Shown here: piece after piece, positions 9,511 to 18,410 of the stretch | How the letters are laid out: the number at the start of each line of letters is the position of its first letter | Position numbering within the stretch: position 1 is the first letter of the stretch | Origin: Desulfobaculum xiamenense | GTDB taxonomy: Bacteria; Desulfobacterota; Desulfovibrionia; Desulfovibrionales; Desulfovibrionaceae | DNA: 64,000 nucleotides | Reading direction: 5' to 3' | NCBI RefSeq assembly: GCF_011927665.1 | Contig: NZ_JAATJA010000001.1 | Coordinates: 787,019-851,018 of the forward strand | Made by a program: the position numbers and the translations under genes | Notes under the pieces: model-generated | Database searches by the model: none | Told to the model about the DNA's origin: nothing | The model's input: the letters and a program-made list of their open reading frames with translations, nothing else

Positions 9511-10377
9511 TCAATACATCAGGCACTCGCCCACGCAGAAGTCCGGGGCGTCGCCGTTGATAATGCGTTCGCGAAATTCCCGGTAGTGCGGGGCATTCCA
9601 GATATCCATCACATCGCTTTCGAAAATGTTGCCAAAGGTTGTCACGCCGTCGTGGTCGTAGCAGCAGGCAACCACGGAGCCATCGAGCAGGATGGTGAAC
9701 ACGTTGCGCGCGTTGGGACAGGCGCTCATGGCCCGGATGCGCCCGCGTGGCGTAGCGCTACGCCTGCGCTCCAATCCCTGTATTCCCGAGGGCTTCAGGC
9801 TCGACCCCTCGCGGATGTAGGGGGCCTTGAACATCGGCTCCAGCCCGATATCCCGACAGAAGGCCGCAAAGAGCGCCATCTCGTGTCTATTGTGCTCGAA
9901 GGCGATGAACTGCGGGGTAATGGACACCCCGGTCCCCAGTTCCGCGTTGAAGCGCTGGAGCATCACCAGCGACGCCAGCGCCCGCTCCACCTCGCCCTTC
10001 ACGCGGTAGGCCGAGTACACCTCCTGCGACACGCCATCTATGGACACGATGATGTCCGTGACGCCCGAGGTAATAAGTTCCCGCGCCTTGCGGGCGTCGA
10101 GCGTGTTGCCGTTGGTACTGATGTTCGTGGCCGTGTAGGCCGAGGCGTGGCGAATCATGGCGATGATGTCCGGGTTGAGCATCGGCTCGCCCCACAGGTG
10201 CAGATAGAGATACCGGCTGAACGGGCGGATGCGTTCGGCGATGCGCTCGTAGTCGCCGTAGCTCATCATCCCGTGCCGCCGCCGGACCAGCCCGGACCCC
10301 ACCGCGCATTCGCGACAGCGCAGGTTGCAGCCGAGCACGGTCTCCACGGCGAAGGTAGTGGGCAGCATATCAGGCAT
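9511..10377 (-). CDS. radical SAM/SPASM protein
   Basis: A 288-residue radical SAM enzyme. The canonical [4Fe-4S] cluster motif C-x3-C-x2-C is at C17, C21, C24 (GCNLRCREC) and is followed by EPML and a TNGNT-type segment. The C-terminal part has a SPASM-like Cys set (CPNARN, VVACCYDHDG, then C...C near the end) for auxiliary clusters. Start chosen at the ATG at 10377 after AAGGGG; it overlaps the upstream asparagine-synthase-like gene by eight bases. In sugar loci such enzymes can epimerise, dehydrate or otherwise modify unactivated carbons; the substrate here cannot be read from sequence. Confidence 0.85.
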   Translation of the reverse strand: MPDMLPTTFAVETVLGCNLRCRECAVGSGLVRRRHGMMSYGDYERIAERIRPFSRYLYLHLWGEPMLNPDIIAMIRHASAYTATNISTNGNTLDARKARELITSGVTDIIVSIDGVSQEVYSAYRVKGEVERALASLVMLQRFNAELGTGVSITPQFIAFEHNRHEMALFAAFCRDIGLEPMFKAPYIREGSSLKPSGIQGLERRRSATPRGRIRAMSACPNARNVFTILLDGSVVACCYDHDGVTTFGNIFESDVMDIWNAPHYREFRERIINGDAPDFCVGECLMY

Positions 10378-12262
10378 TAGTTTCCCCTTGCGTTCCGAAG
10401 GCCGCGCTACCCTGCGGCAGGACGGACGAGCCAAGGGAGTCAAGCCATGTTTCAAGATTGAGCACCTGCCACAGGAACATCATGTGATTCTCGCCGGGTG
10501 CGCCGCTCGCCACGATGGCCCGGTGCTCCTGCACGATGCGCTCCACCTCTGCGGGATTGTAGATGCCGCGCTCACGAAATGCCCGCCCGCGCACCATGTC
10601 CATGAGCTTCTCCCCATCCCGCCCGGCGAACCACACGTGGGCCGGGGCGTTCCAACCAGTCTTGGTCACACGGGTACGCGTCGGCTCCGGCAGGATCGTG
10701 CGCATGGCCTCACGTAGCAGGACCTTGGTCACGCCATCGCGAATCTTCAGATCGCCCGGCACGCGGAACATGAACTCCACCAGCCGATGATCGAGGAAGG
10801 GATGCACGTTCACCAGTCCCATGGCCGCACAGTTCCGGTCCCCGGCCCGCAGGCAGCAGGGCAGCGTTTCCCGCGTCATGTCCTGCCATGTCCGATTGCC
10901 GAGGCATGTCGGCAGTGGATGGTCCATGACCGGCTCGAACGCGGCGAGATCAAAGAAGCCCGGTGCCAACGCACGGGCGTAGCGCTCCATACGCGCACGA
11001 TCCGGACGGCACAGGCCCGGACGGGCCGGGTCGGTCAGGCGCTCCATGGCTTCGTCGGCAATGGCGCTGCCCTTGCGATACACGGGGTGATCGTGATGAC
11101 GCACCCAGCCCGCTATCTCGCGGGCCATATCCATGCGCCGTCCGGCGGCGCGCAGGTCCGCAAAGTGATAAATGAAATACTCGTATTCCCCGGCATTCAG
11201 CTCGTCCCCGCCAAGACCGCCAAACAGCGACCGGAACCCGTGGCGGGACACCTCCCGACACAGGAGCCAATGCGAGAGCCACGTAGCCGTGGCCACCGGC
11301 TCGTCCCCCGCCGCGATCATCTCCCGCACCAGCGCGAACACGTCCGGCGCATCGACCGGCACACGGTGCCAGCGCGAGGCCAGCGCCGAGGCCAGCGGCG
11401 CAATATCCGCCGATTCATCGAATGTCGGGTCCGCATATACGGCGGAGAAGGCATGCCGCTGCCGACCGTCCCCATGCACTGCCGCCGCGAGGACCGACGA
11501 GGAATCCATGCCGCCGGACAGTGTGAAAGCTGGGCTTTGCGCCTCGCGCACGCGCAGACGCACGGCATCAAGGAACAGGTCGCGGTAGCGCTGCGCCAGC
11601 GTCTGTTCGCTGTGGGTGAATTCCGGCGCGTCGGGCAGCGTCCACCAGCGGCATTCGCGCTCGCCCCCGGCCTGCGCACGTAGCGCGCATGCAGGCGGCA
11701 ACTGGTGCACCGCCGCATAGGGCGACGCAGAGGGATCGTTGTCGAAGGTCCGATAGTGCGACGCCGCAAAGAGCGCGGCATAGGTCCAGTTCACGTCAGT
11801 CGGCACGCCGGGCAAATGCGCCAGCGCACCGGGACGCGACGCGAAGGCGAACAGCCCTGCGCTTCGCGTCCAATACAGGGGCCGCACACCGAAGCGGTCC
11901 CGCCCGAGCCACAGCACGCCACGCGGAACGTCGAACAGCGCGATAGCGAAATCCCCGTTCAGGCGCTCAAGCGCAGCGGTGAAGCCATGGCGGGCGTAAA
12001 GGTCGATGACGAGCGCCGCGTCGTTCCCCTTGGCCCCAAGCTCCTCGCGGTTCACGACCATACCGTCCACGACGGCGAGAACCCCACCGCGTTCGGCGGC
12101 ATTTGGAGTCTCCACGCCGGTCCACCCGAACGCCGCACGTGCGCCGTTAAGCACGCGCTCGCGTCTGTGCGCGGGAACCCGCACGTTATCCAACATCCCG
12201 CGCAGCAATTCATGCCGCGTGGACGCGTCGCCGGGATGGACGATGCCGCAGATTCTGCTCAT
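10370..12262 (-). CDS. asparagine synthase-like amidotransferase with displaced N-terminal cysteine
   Basis: A 630-residue two-domain protein: Ntn-type glutaminase-like domain (1-~190, with NGDFAIALFD and GRDRFGVRPLYW) and an ATP-pyrophosphatase synthetase domain with the PP-loop SGGMDSSSV at 249-257. In classical AsnB the nucleophile is Cys2; here the protein starts MSRICGI, so the equivalent Cys is residue 5. The start ATG at 12262 forms an ATGA overlap with the upstream stop and has GGGGGC upstream, so a start directly at the Cys is not supported. It could amidate a sugar carboxylate using glutamine or ammonia; true asparagine synthesis seems less likely in this setting. Confidence 0.85.
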   Translation of the reverse strand: MSRICGIVHPGDASTRHELLRGMLDNVRVPAHRRERVLNGARAAFGWTGVETPNAAERGGVLAVVDGMVVNREELGAKGNDAALVIDLYARHGFTAALERLNGDFAIALFDVPRGVLWLGRDRFGVRPLYWTRSAGLFAFASRPGALAHLPGVPTDVNWTYAALFAASHYRTFDNDPSASPYAAVHQLPPACALRAQAGGERECRWWTLPDAPEFTHSEQTLAQRYRDLFLDAVRLRVREAQSPAFTLSGGMDSSSVLAAAVHGDGRQRHAFSAVYADPTFDESADIAPLASALASRWHRVPVDAPDVFALVREMIAAGDEPVATATWLSHWLLCREVSRHGFRSLFGGLGGDELNAGEYEYFIYHFADLRAAGRRMDMAREIAGWVRHHDHPVYRKGSAIADEAMERLTDPARPGLCRPDRARMERYARALAPGFFDLAAFEPVMDHPLPTCLGNRTWQDMTRETLPCCLRAGDRNCAAMGLVNVHPFLDHRLVEFMFRVPGDLKIRDGVTKVLLREAMRTILPEPTRTRVTKTGWNAPAHVWFAGRDGEKLMDMVRGRAFRERGIYNPAEVERIVQEHRAIVASGAPGENHMMFLWQVLNLETWLDSLGSSVLPQGSAAFGTQGETNA

Positions 12263-12957
12263 TTCGCCCCCTTTGTATCCGTGCGCACCGCCACGAAGAA
12301 GGTCCAGTAGTGCGGGTGGCCGATAACCGTCTCCGCCCGTCCCTGCGTGCGCCGATCCTGAATCCGCGCGACCTCGAAGCCGTATCCGCGCATAAAGTCC
12401 ATAAGTTCCGCCGCGTTGTAGGTGTTCACATGCACATTGAGCTTCACGCCGGAATCGAGATGCCTGTCGCGGACGTAGGCATAAACGGCAAGCCCGTCCC
12501 ACGCCGATTCCCGCAGGATGAGCGTGCGCCGCGCCACCCGCAGCAACCGTTCGAGAGGCCGGTGGTAGTTGTCGATATTGCTCAACACGTTGAGGCACAC
12601 CACGTGATCGACCTCCCCGGCCATATCCTCGATGCGCAGCACGCGAAGATTCTCCGCCGCAAGGCCGAACTCCGGCATGATCTCGCGGCCAATGGCCACC
12701 AGCGAGGATGCGGCGTCTATGCCGACGTAGCGCACGTCCAGCCCGCGCCGGACCAGCGAATGCCAGAACGCCCCGCTACCGCAACCGGCGTCCAGCACGC
12801 TGTCCCCAGCCCGCACGTGTGCGGCCAGCAGTTCCGCAGCCTGCGCGTGGCAGGTCATCTCCTCGGCCTCACCCCGGCTACGCGCCGCATAGAGTTCGCG
12901 CAGCGCCGCGCTGTGCTCCCATGTGCAGTAGGCCCGGTAGCCGTCGTCGCGAATCAC
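12259..12957 (-). CDS. class I SAM-dependent methyltransferase
   Basis: A 232-residue methyltransferase. SAM-binding motif I is SVLDAGCGSGAF (about 53-64), followed by the acidic YVGIDAA strand and HVVCLNVLSNIDNY. It starts with GTG at 12957, part of a GTGA overlap with the preceding methyltransferase gene and preceded by GGGAGG, and ends in an ATGA overlap with the AsnB-like gene. Probably a sugar O-, N- or C-methyltransferase of the surface glycan; the acceptor is unknown. Confidence 0.85.
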   Translation of the reverse strand: MIRDDGYRAYCTWEHSAALRELYAARSRGEAEEMTCHAQAAELLAAHVRAGDSVLDAGCGSGAFWHSLVRRGLDVRYVGIDAASSLVAIGREIMPEFGLAAENLRVLRIEDMAGEVDHVVCLNVLSNIDNYHRPLERLLRVARRTLILRESAWDGLAVYAYVRDRHLDSGVKLNVHVNTYNAAELMDFMRGYGFEVARIQDRRTQGRAETVIGHPHYWTFFVAVRTDTKGAK

Positions 12958-13856
12958 GTGCGCCTCCCGACGAGCATGAAGGCCGATGCCATGAAGTACC
13001 CGCGCCAGTCCTCGGGATTCTCCATGGACAGACTGCGCTCCCGAAAGAACTCCGGCGCGACCTCGGCCAGCATGGGCGGCAGGCAGTGGAAATGGTAGAA
13101 CAGCGTGCGCACGTCCGCGAAGCCCGCTTGCTCGAAACGCATCCGCAGTTCCAATGGGTTGTGCGTGCGCGAGAGCACTTCGTCATAGCCCGGCTCGCCC
13201 CCGCGCCCCGTGCGTACCGGCGGCAGGTCCGTACGAAACATTGACTCCAGAGCGTCAAACGCCGCGCACAGCGCCCCGCTCTCGGCCCCAGCCTCGCGCA
13301 GGGTCTCGTCACGGCGGATGAGCCGGTCCATGAAGAAATCCCGGCTGTAGCGATTGAGGGTGAACAGAGCGAAAAGCTCGTTTCGCGCCTCCACCACGGC
13401 CAATCCGCCGGGCCGCAGCGCATCGCACAGATTGGCGAACACCGCATCCTCCGTGCCTTCGGGGATATGCGGCAAGACGCCCACGCACACGGCGGCGTCG
13501 AAGGCACGCGGCCCCCCGTCCGGAGCGCGGAAGGCTGCGGCGTCGAGCACACTGCCCTGCCAGAGATTGCGGACGGGCACCCCGTCGCGCGCGAGCACGC
13601 GCCGCGCCTCGGCGACCATCTCCGGCGTGAGGTCGAAGCCGTAGAGGTCCATGCCCATGTCGGTGACGTCACGCAGGAACGATGCCGGGCCGCAGCCCGC
13701 GTCGAGTAGCGTGCGCCCCCCGCCCCCGGCCAGAAGCGAGCGCAGGATGTCCCGGTGCACGGGCGGATACGCGGCCGCGCCGGAATAGTAGTCCTCGTAG
13801 TAACTGTCGCTCCACGTGGCGTAGCAGGCCTTCACCGCATCCTCAGGCGAACGCAT
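12954..13856 (-). CDS. class I SAM-dependent methyltransferase
   Basis: A 300-residue methyltransferase. Motif I is TLLDAGCGPASFL (about 48-60), followed by LYGFDLTPEMVAEAR and AAVCVGVLPHIP. The C-terminal ~130 residues (FFMDRLIRRDETLREAG, NPLELRMRFEQAGF) form a longer cap than in the neighbouring methyltransferase, which suggests a different acceptor. The ATG at 13856 follows GGGAGGACTG and overlaps the upstream DUF4910 gene by 14 bases. Confidence 0.85.
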   Translation of the reverse strand: MRSPEDAVKACYATWSDSYYEDYYSGAAAYPPVHRDILRSLLAGGGGRTLLDAGCGPASFLRDVTDMGMDLYGFDLTPEMVAEARRVLARDGVPVRNLWQGSVLDAAAFRAPDGGPRAFDAAVCVGVLPHIPEGTEDAVFANLCDALRPGGLAVVEARNELFALFTLNRYSRDFFMDRLIRRDETLREAGAESGALCAAFDALESMFRTDLPPVRTGRGGEPGYDEVLSRTHNPLELRMRFEQAGFADVRTLFYHFHCLPPMLAEVAPEFFRERSLSMENPEDWRGYFMASAFMLVGRRT

Positions 13857-15201
13857 CAGTCCTCCCCGCCCCGCGAGGGGGCACGGGCGCGCGGTCGAGG
13901 ACGGACGGACGCGTCAGCGCCACCAGTCCCTTGTCCTCGAAGCGGCCCAAATAGTCGTGAAGCCTCGAAAAGTCCACGTCGAACTCCTCGGCGATGTCGA
14001 AAATGGTCCTTGATCCGTCGAAATATCGCGGCAGGCGGTCCTGCATGGCCCCAAAACGCAGTTCCTCCGGCGACAGGCCCTTGTCCACCACCGGGTCCGG
14101 GCGCTCCACGTACAGGCCGTAGCGCGGGTTGGACAGCGCCACCAGACCGGTAAAGCGCCGCGTCACCACGCGGTCCTCCTCCAGCACGTCCACCATGGCC
14201 TCCAGCGCATCCACCGCCGCATCCAGCCTGTCGCGCCGGATGATGTCCAGACTGTCGCGGCTGGTGTGGTATTCCGGATACGGCCACCGCGAGAGGGAAA
14301 TCATCGGTATCTCAATGCCCGGAGCCTCCCACACCGTTTCGTCGTTGCCGACCACGCTTCGGAATTCGCCCTCGCCGAAGTCAGGTTCCAGCGCGCCGAG
14401 GACGTGGCGCGCCACGCGGTCCACGAGGGAATCGCCGTGGAAGCTGCGTTGCAGCACCAGCGGCCCGGCGGTCCCAAGCATCTCCGCAAACACGCCAAGG
14501 CGTATGGACCGCAACCGCTCTTCGGACAGTGAGGCGGTATAGAACACCGTCCCCACATGCTCCGGCGCGAACACGAACAGATAGGACCAGTGCCGTCTGC
14601 GCCGCGAGAGCCTCTCGAAGAGATCGACCAACGCGAAGACCCCGGCCATGTCGTCGTTGGCCTGCCGGGGGTGGCAGGTGTGGGCGTTGAAGACCACCGT
14701 CCGGTCGCTCTCGCCGGGCAGAAAGGCCTCGCCCACCAGCATCTCGCCCTCGGCCAATTCAGTTTCGAGGCGCACTTCGTAGTCACCGTCCGGCCAAGTG
14801 GCATACTCGGCATACGGCACGCAGAATCCCCAATGCCGCTGCCACGGGCGGTAGTTGTACATGGAGTGGAAGGCGTAGGCGTCCGGGAAATCCTTGCGGT
14901 GGAAGACGTGCGCATCGAGTTCGGCCTTGGGAATCGTCCCCGCGAAGGACGAGGAATACCCCGCCACCGCCAACGGATGGCAGGTGCCGTCGAACACCGT
15001 GCGCCCGCCGTGGCGTATCTGCGCCCGCTGGACGCGCCAGTCGTGCGGGACCACCCAGCCGTTGTGCTCCGCCCCACTCGGGAAACGATGCACGACAAGG
15101 GGCACCCGCCGCGAGAGCAGCTCGAACAGCCGCGCGTTCTCGCGGCGACTCACGCCAATGTCCAGCCCCATGGCCTGCGCGAAGAGATCGTAATCCACCA
15201 T
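13843..15201 (-). CDS. DUF4910/DUF2172-type aminopeptidase-like protein
   Basis: A 452-residue protein of the zinc-aminopeptidase-like family often found in polysaccharide loci. Likely metal ligands are visible in HTCHP (H173 region), the NDD pair of QANDDMAG, the Glu in APEHVGT and the His in EYHTSRDSLD, the M28-like closing motif. The last ~70 residues (FDGSRTIFDIAEEFDVDF, LGRFEDKGLVAL) resemble a winged-helix domain, which the family also carries. The ATG at 15201 has no Shine-Dalgarno sequence; it lies one base after the stop of a 31-codon ORF, suggesting translational coupling. Its role in glycan assembly is unknown; it may hydrolyse an amide or peptide substituent. Confidence 0.8.
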   Translation of the reverse strand: MVDYDLFAQAMGLDIGVSRRENARLFELLSRRVPLVVHRFPSGAEHNGWVVPHDWRVQRAQIRHGGRTVFDGTCHPLAVAGYSSSFAGTIPKAELDAHVFHRKDFPDAYAFHSMYNYRPWQRHWGFCVPYAEYATWPDGDYEVRLETELAEGEMLVGEAFLPGESDRTVVFNAHTCHPRQANDDMAGVFALVDLFERLSRRRRHWSYLFVFAPEHVGTVFYTASLSEERLRSIRLGVFAEMLGTAGPLVLQRSFHGDSLVDRVARHVLGALEPDFGEGEFRSVVGNDETVWEAPGIEIPMISLSRWPYPEYHTSRDSLDIIRRDRLDAAVDALEAMVDVLEEDRVVTRRFTGLVALSNPRYGLYVERPDPVVDKGLSPEELRFGAMQDRLPRYFDGSRTIFDIAEEFDVDFSRLHDYLGRFEDKGLVALTRPSVLDRAPVPPRGAGRTDAFA

Positions 15202-15202
15202 T

Positions 15203-15298
15203 TCAATACAGGGGGTAGATATCGCCGTCCTTCGGCCTATTCCGCCGGAACAGCGCGTTGATGATGCGCTTCGCCATGGCCTTCAGTCTTGCGAGCAT
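15203..15298 (-). CDS. 31-residue basic micro-protein (putative leader ORF)
   Basis: A short frame starting ATG at 15298 and ending TGA at 15203-15205. The product starts MLARLKAMAKRIINALF, a basic amphipathic helix, and ends DGDIYPLY. Support: a strong AAGGAGG seven bases upstream of the ATG, and the fact that the following DUF4910-type gene begins one base after this stop without its own ribosome-binding site. The ORF overlaps the end of the upstream SGNH gene by 16 bases. It could be a functional small protein or mainly a device to deliver ribosomes to the next gene. No family recognised. Confidence 0.5.
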   Translation of the reverse strand: MLARLKAMAKRIINALFRRNRPKDGDIYPLY

Positions 15299-16434
15299 GT
15301 CGCCGCCTCCTTGCCTGCGGTGAAGAGCCCGGCGAGATGCGCGCCCACAAATCCGGCGCGGCTCTCGTTGCCTCGGGCGGAAAAGTGCATGGCATCCACG
15401 AAGTTCTCAGCATCGGCCGGAAACAGCCGGTCGAAATCCAGCACGTGGCAGCCCTCGTGCCGATCGAGTTCGCGGACAATGTCGTTTATGCGATCGAGGA
15501 ACGGGCGATACCATTCCCCGCCCTCCATGAGCCGCTCGGTGAGGAAGAGCGCGGGAATGTCCCGGAAGCGGCATAGCGCGACGATATTCTCGTAGTGCGA
15601 GCGGATGATGCCGTAGTCGATGCGCTGGGCGATGTGGTCCAGCGCGAACTGCGTGTCATCGCCGATGTGGTGGACCTTGTGTGAGCCGCCAAGCGTGTGG
15701 AAGCGGATGTTGAAATCCTCGTCCGACACGGCGAGCGCCGCGAAAAGCCGCACCAGTCCGGACCAGCGCGCCGAGCGCGGCAGCCTGTCGCGCACCTCGG
15801 CCACGCACAGCGGGCGGATGGAATGCGCGAGGTCCGGCCGCACCCCCTTGGGCGGAACGTCCGTGTACAGAAACGGCGTGATGTCGTTTATGCCCTGATA
15901 GACCACCACCACATGCGGCCGCAGGAAGTCGGCCCATGCCGCCAGCCGCGTAAAGGACTGGAAGCTCGTGAAATTGCCGACCCCGGCGTTGAACACCTTC
16001 ACCCTGCGGCCCGTGCGCCGGGTCAGCTCGTCCTGCAGGAGCGCCGCGAAGGTCTGCGCGTTGTCGTCCACGCAGGTGTCGTAAACGGTGCTTCCCCCGG
16101 CGAGATACACGCGCAGATCAAAGGAATCGACATACTCGCGGGTGTAGTCGACACTGTCGCGAAACGAGCAGTTGTTGTGGATGCGCACTCCGCCCGCAGC
16201 CACGAAATCCGGATCCGGCTCGAAGGCCGTGAAGGGGTGGCCGCGATAGCGCATGAGCGAAGGACGCGACAGTTCACGGTCCTCCTCCGCCAATTCCCCG
16301 GCACGTCCGGTCAGCAGGTAGTCGATGAACATCCGCCTGCGACGGGGCACCACGACACGCCACAGTGCACGCGCGGCAAGTTCCACCACGCACGCGCCGC
16401 CAATCACGGCCCCGGCGAGGAGATATCCGCTCAC
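15283..16434 (-). CDS. membrane-anchored SGNH/GDSL-family hydrolase
   Basis: A 383-residue protein with one N-terminal hydrophobic segment (residues ~4-25, LLAGAVIGGACVVELAA) and then an SGNH fold. The conserved blocks are visible: GGSTVYD (block I, nucleophile Ser), NAGVGNFTS (block II, Gly), QGINDITP (block III, Asn) and VDAMHFSARGN (block V, Asp-x-x-His). Such enzymes add or remove acyl groups on glycans at the membrane. Starts GTG at 16434 in a GTGA overlap with the upstream SGNH-like gene. Whether it is a deacetylase or an acyltransferase is not decidable from sequence. Confidence 0.85.
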   Translation of the reverse strand: MSGYLLAGAVIGGACVVELAARALWRVVVPRRRRMFIDYLLTGRAGELAEEDRELSRPSLMRYRGHPFTAFEPDPDFVAAGGVRIHNNCSFRDSVDYTREYVDSFDLRVYLAGGSTVYDTCVDDNAQTFAALLQDELTRRTGRRVKVFNAGVGNFTSFQSFTRLAAWADFLRPHVVVVYQGINDITPFLYTDVPPKGVRPDLAHSIRPLCVAEVRDRLPRSARWSGLVRLFAALAVSDEDFNIRFHTLGGSHKVHHIGDDTQFALDHIAQRIDYGIIRSHYENIVALCRFRDIPALFLTERLMEGGEWYRPFLDRINDIVRELDRHEGCHVLDFDRLFPADAENFVDAMHFSARGNESRAGFVGAHLAGLFTAGKEAATCSQD

Positions 16435-18410
16435 CGCGCGCCTCCGTTCGCCAAATGCGACAGCGCCTGCAATTCGAGATCAAAGCCCGCCAGAAAGGCC
16501 ATATTGCGCACATTGGCATCCCCGACGCCGCCGCCCATCCACAAATCGTGCGACAGCCCCTCCACGTGCGCGGCCAGCCCGTCGAGGGCGACACGCCCCG
16601 CATCGAATAGAGCGCCCGCATCCGCCGTACGCCAGATGGCCAGCGCAGCCAGAAGCGCCTCCATGGCCCGCTCGTAGCCCCACGCGTCGATCAGCATGGA
16701 TGGGCGCGAGTGCGTGCCGTAGCGGAAGGACTCCCGCGTGTACCAGTAGATCACCGTCCGCCGCCGCACTTCCGGATCGACGGCTGCCCGGCCCAGTTCG
16801 CGCAGGGCATTTCGGACATTGTCCACGAGGCGCGCGGCGTAGGGCAGGCTCATGTCTACCTCGCGCGGCAGGGCGCGTGGGCGCTTCATGAGCACCAGCG
16901 AGGCGTAGGCCGCCGAGGAAAAATCGAAATTGCCATACTGCCCGAGGATGCCGCCCTCCCCCGCCTGCTCCAGCGCGTCCATATAGGCGCTCATGACTCG
17001 GTAGGTGTGAAACTCGGGGAAGCTCAAGACCTCGAACCAGTATTCCGGCGCAACGGTGAGCAAATCCGCCCCATGCCCGAAGAGCGGATGGGCCAACGCG
17101 CTGCGGGTGAAGCCCGTGAAGGCCTCGGCCAGCATGTCCCCGCCCGGCACGTCCACCGCCGCCGTCTCCATGAACTCCGCGAAGCACTGGCCGGGGTCCG
17201 CCTCGTCGCGGTCGATCAGGTAGTAGTCGAGCAGCGTTCCGCAGCGGCCGGAATAGGCGTCCGGGCTGACGAACCACGTCCGGTAGGCGCAGAGTCCGCC
17301 CTCCGGCGCGAAACCGTGCAACTCGGCAAGGACCGCCCCGGCGAGACGCTCGTGCAACTCCGGCGTGGGATGGCAGTAATCGACGAACGACGCGGCGTCG
17401 GCATATTCCGCCACATCCACGATTCCGGCCCCGTTGCGGACCGCGACGTCCAGCGCCGCCCGGCGTACGGATTCGCGCACCCGGTACAGCGAGGCGTCGG
17501 ACTCGTAGGCCTGCGCGTTCAGTTCGCAGGCCTCCCCGTCGCGATTCGTCATCCTGCACACCCGCGCGATGTTGGCGAGATAGAGCGGCGCGTACTCCGG
17601 ATGCTCGGCCAGTCCGCGCTCCAGTTCGAACCGCGCGTCCGACAGTTGCCCAAGCCCGGCAAGGGCCGTGCCCAGATTGTTCAGCGCGGCAGAGCGCACG
17701 CAAGCCTGCTCCGAGTGCGCAGCCTGCGCGAAATGCTCGCGGGCGAGGGCCCAACGTCCCTTCTCCATGGCCACGACCCCGCCGAAGAGCCACGCCTGAT
17801 GCTCGCCCTGCGGCTCGTACCATCGCCCCAGGAACTCCGAGATGCGGTCCCGCACGCCCACGGTCTTGAACCATGCGGCATTGGCCAGCCCCACGCCGTG
17901 GGGAAAGTCCGGATTCGCCACGGGCACGACCACCACCGCGCGCGCACCGGTCCGGCGCACCTCGCGCAGGGCACGGTCCATGTTGCAGCGGAAATCGTCC
18001 AGCGTATTGGCCACGCTCGGCGTTTGCGGCACATCCTCGAAATGCAGTTCGCACATTCCAGCGGGCCTGCGCAGCCCGCCGGAATTCGGCACCAGCGAGC
18101 GCAAGGCCCGCCCCCAGCGCCGCAGCCCGCCGTAGCGTCCCTTGTACGCCGACGCCGCCAGTTCGTTGTTGCCGAGGTAAAACACCACGGCCGCACCGGG
18201 ACCTATCTCCCCGGCACCGGAGAGGTCATGAATCAGCGCGGCGGCGTCCGTGCTGGTGAAGCCGGGGACGGCGCAATTCACGGCCTCGACCGGGCCGCGC
18301 CCCGCGTCGCGGAGCAGCCCGACCAGCCGCCGGGGAAAGACCTCACGCCCAAGGCCGATGCCCGACGCCGAGGAATCCCCCACGAACCAGAGCTTGCGTG
18401 GTTCGCTCAT
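16431..18410 (-). CDS. large SGNH-like hydrolase with inserted helical repeats and unknown C-terminal domain
   Basis: A 659-residue protein. It opens with the SGNH block I WFVGDSSASGIGLG (nucleophile Ser in GDSSA), has block II/III-like NCAVPGFTST and YLGNNELA, and a block V-like DYCHPTPELH near residue 400. Between them sits a TPR-like insertion (AALNNLGTALAGLGQLSDAR, cited at its limit). The final ~230 residues are not recognised. The start ATG at 18410 shares ATGA with the upstream radical SAM stop. Directly upstream of a second, membrane-anchored SGNH gene, so the two may act on the same glycan on different sides of the membrane; this one has no signal peptide. Confidence 0.75.
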   Translation of the reverse strand: MSEPRKLWFVGDSSASGIGLGREVFPRRLVGLLRDAGRGPVEAVNCAVPGFTSTDAAALIHDLSGAGEIGPGAAVVFYLGNNELAASAYKGRYGGLRRWGRALRSLVPNSGGLRRPAGMCELHFEDVPQTPSVANTLDDFRCNMDRALREVRRTGARAVVVVPVANPDFPHGVGLANAAWFKTVGVRDRISEFLGRWYEPQGEHQAWLFGGVVAMEKGRWALAREHFAQAAHSEQACVRSAALNNLGTALAGLGQLSDARFELERGLAEHPEYAPLYLANIARVCRMTNRDGEACELNAQAYESDASLYRVRESVRRAALDVAVRNGAGIVDVAEYADAASFVDYCHPTPELHERLAGAVLAELHGFAPEGGLCAYRTWFVSPDAYSGRCGTLLDYYLIDRDEADPGQCFAEFMETAAVDVPGGDMLAEAFTGFTRSALAHPLFGHGADLLTVAPEYWFEVLSFPEFHTYRVMSAYMDALEQAGEGGILGQYGNFDFSSAAYASLVLMKRPRALPREVDMSLPYAARLVDNVRNALRELGRAAVDPEVRRRTVIYWYTRESFRYGTHSRPSMLIDAWGYERAMEALLAALAIWRTADAGALFDAGRVALDGLAAHVEGLSHDLWMGGGVGDANVRNMAFLAGFDLELQALSHLANGGAR

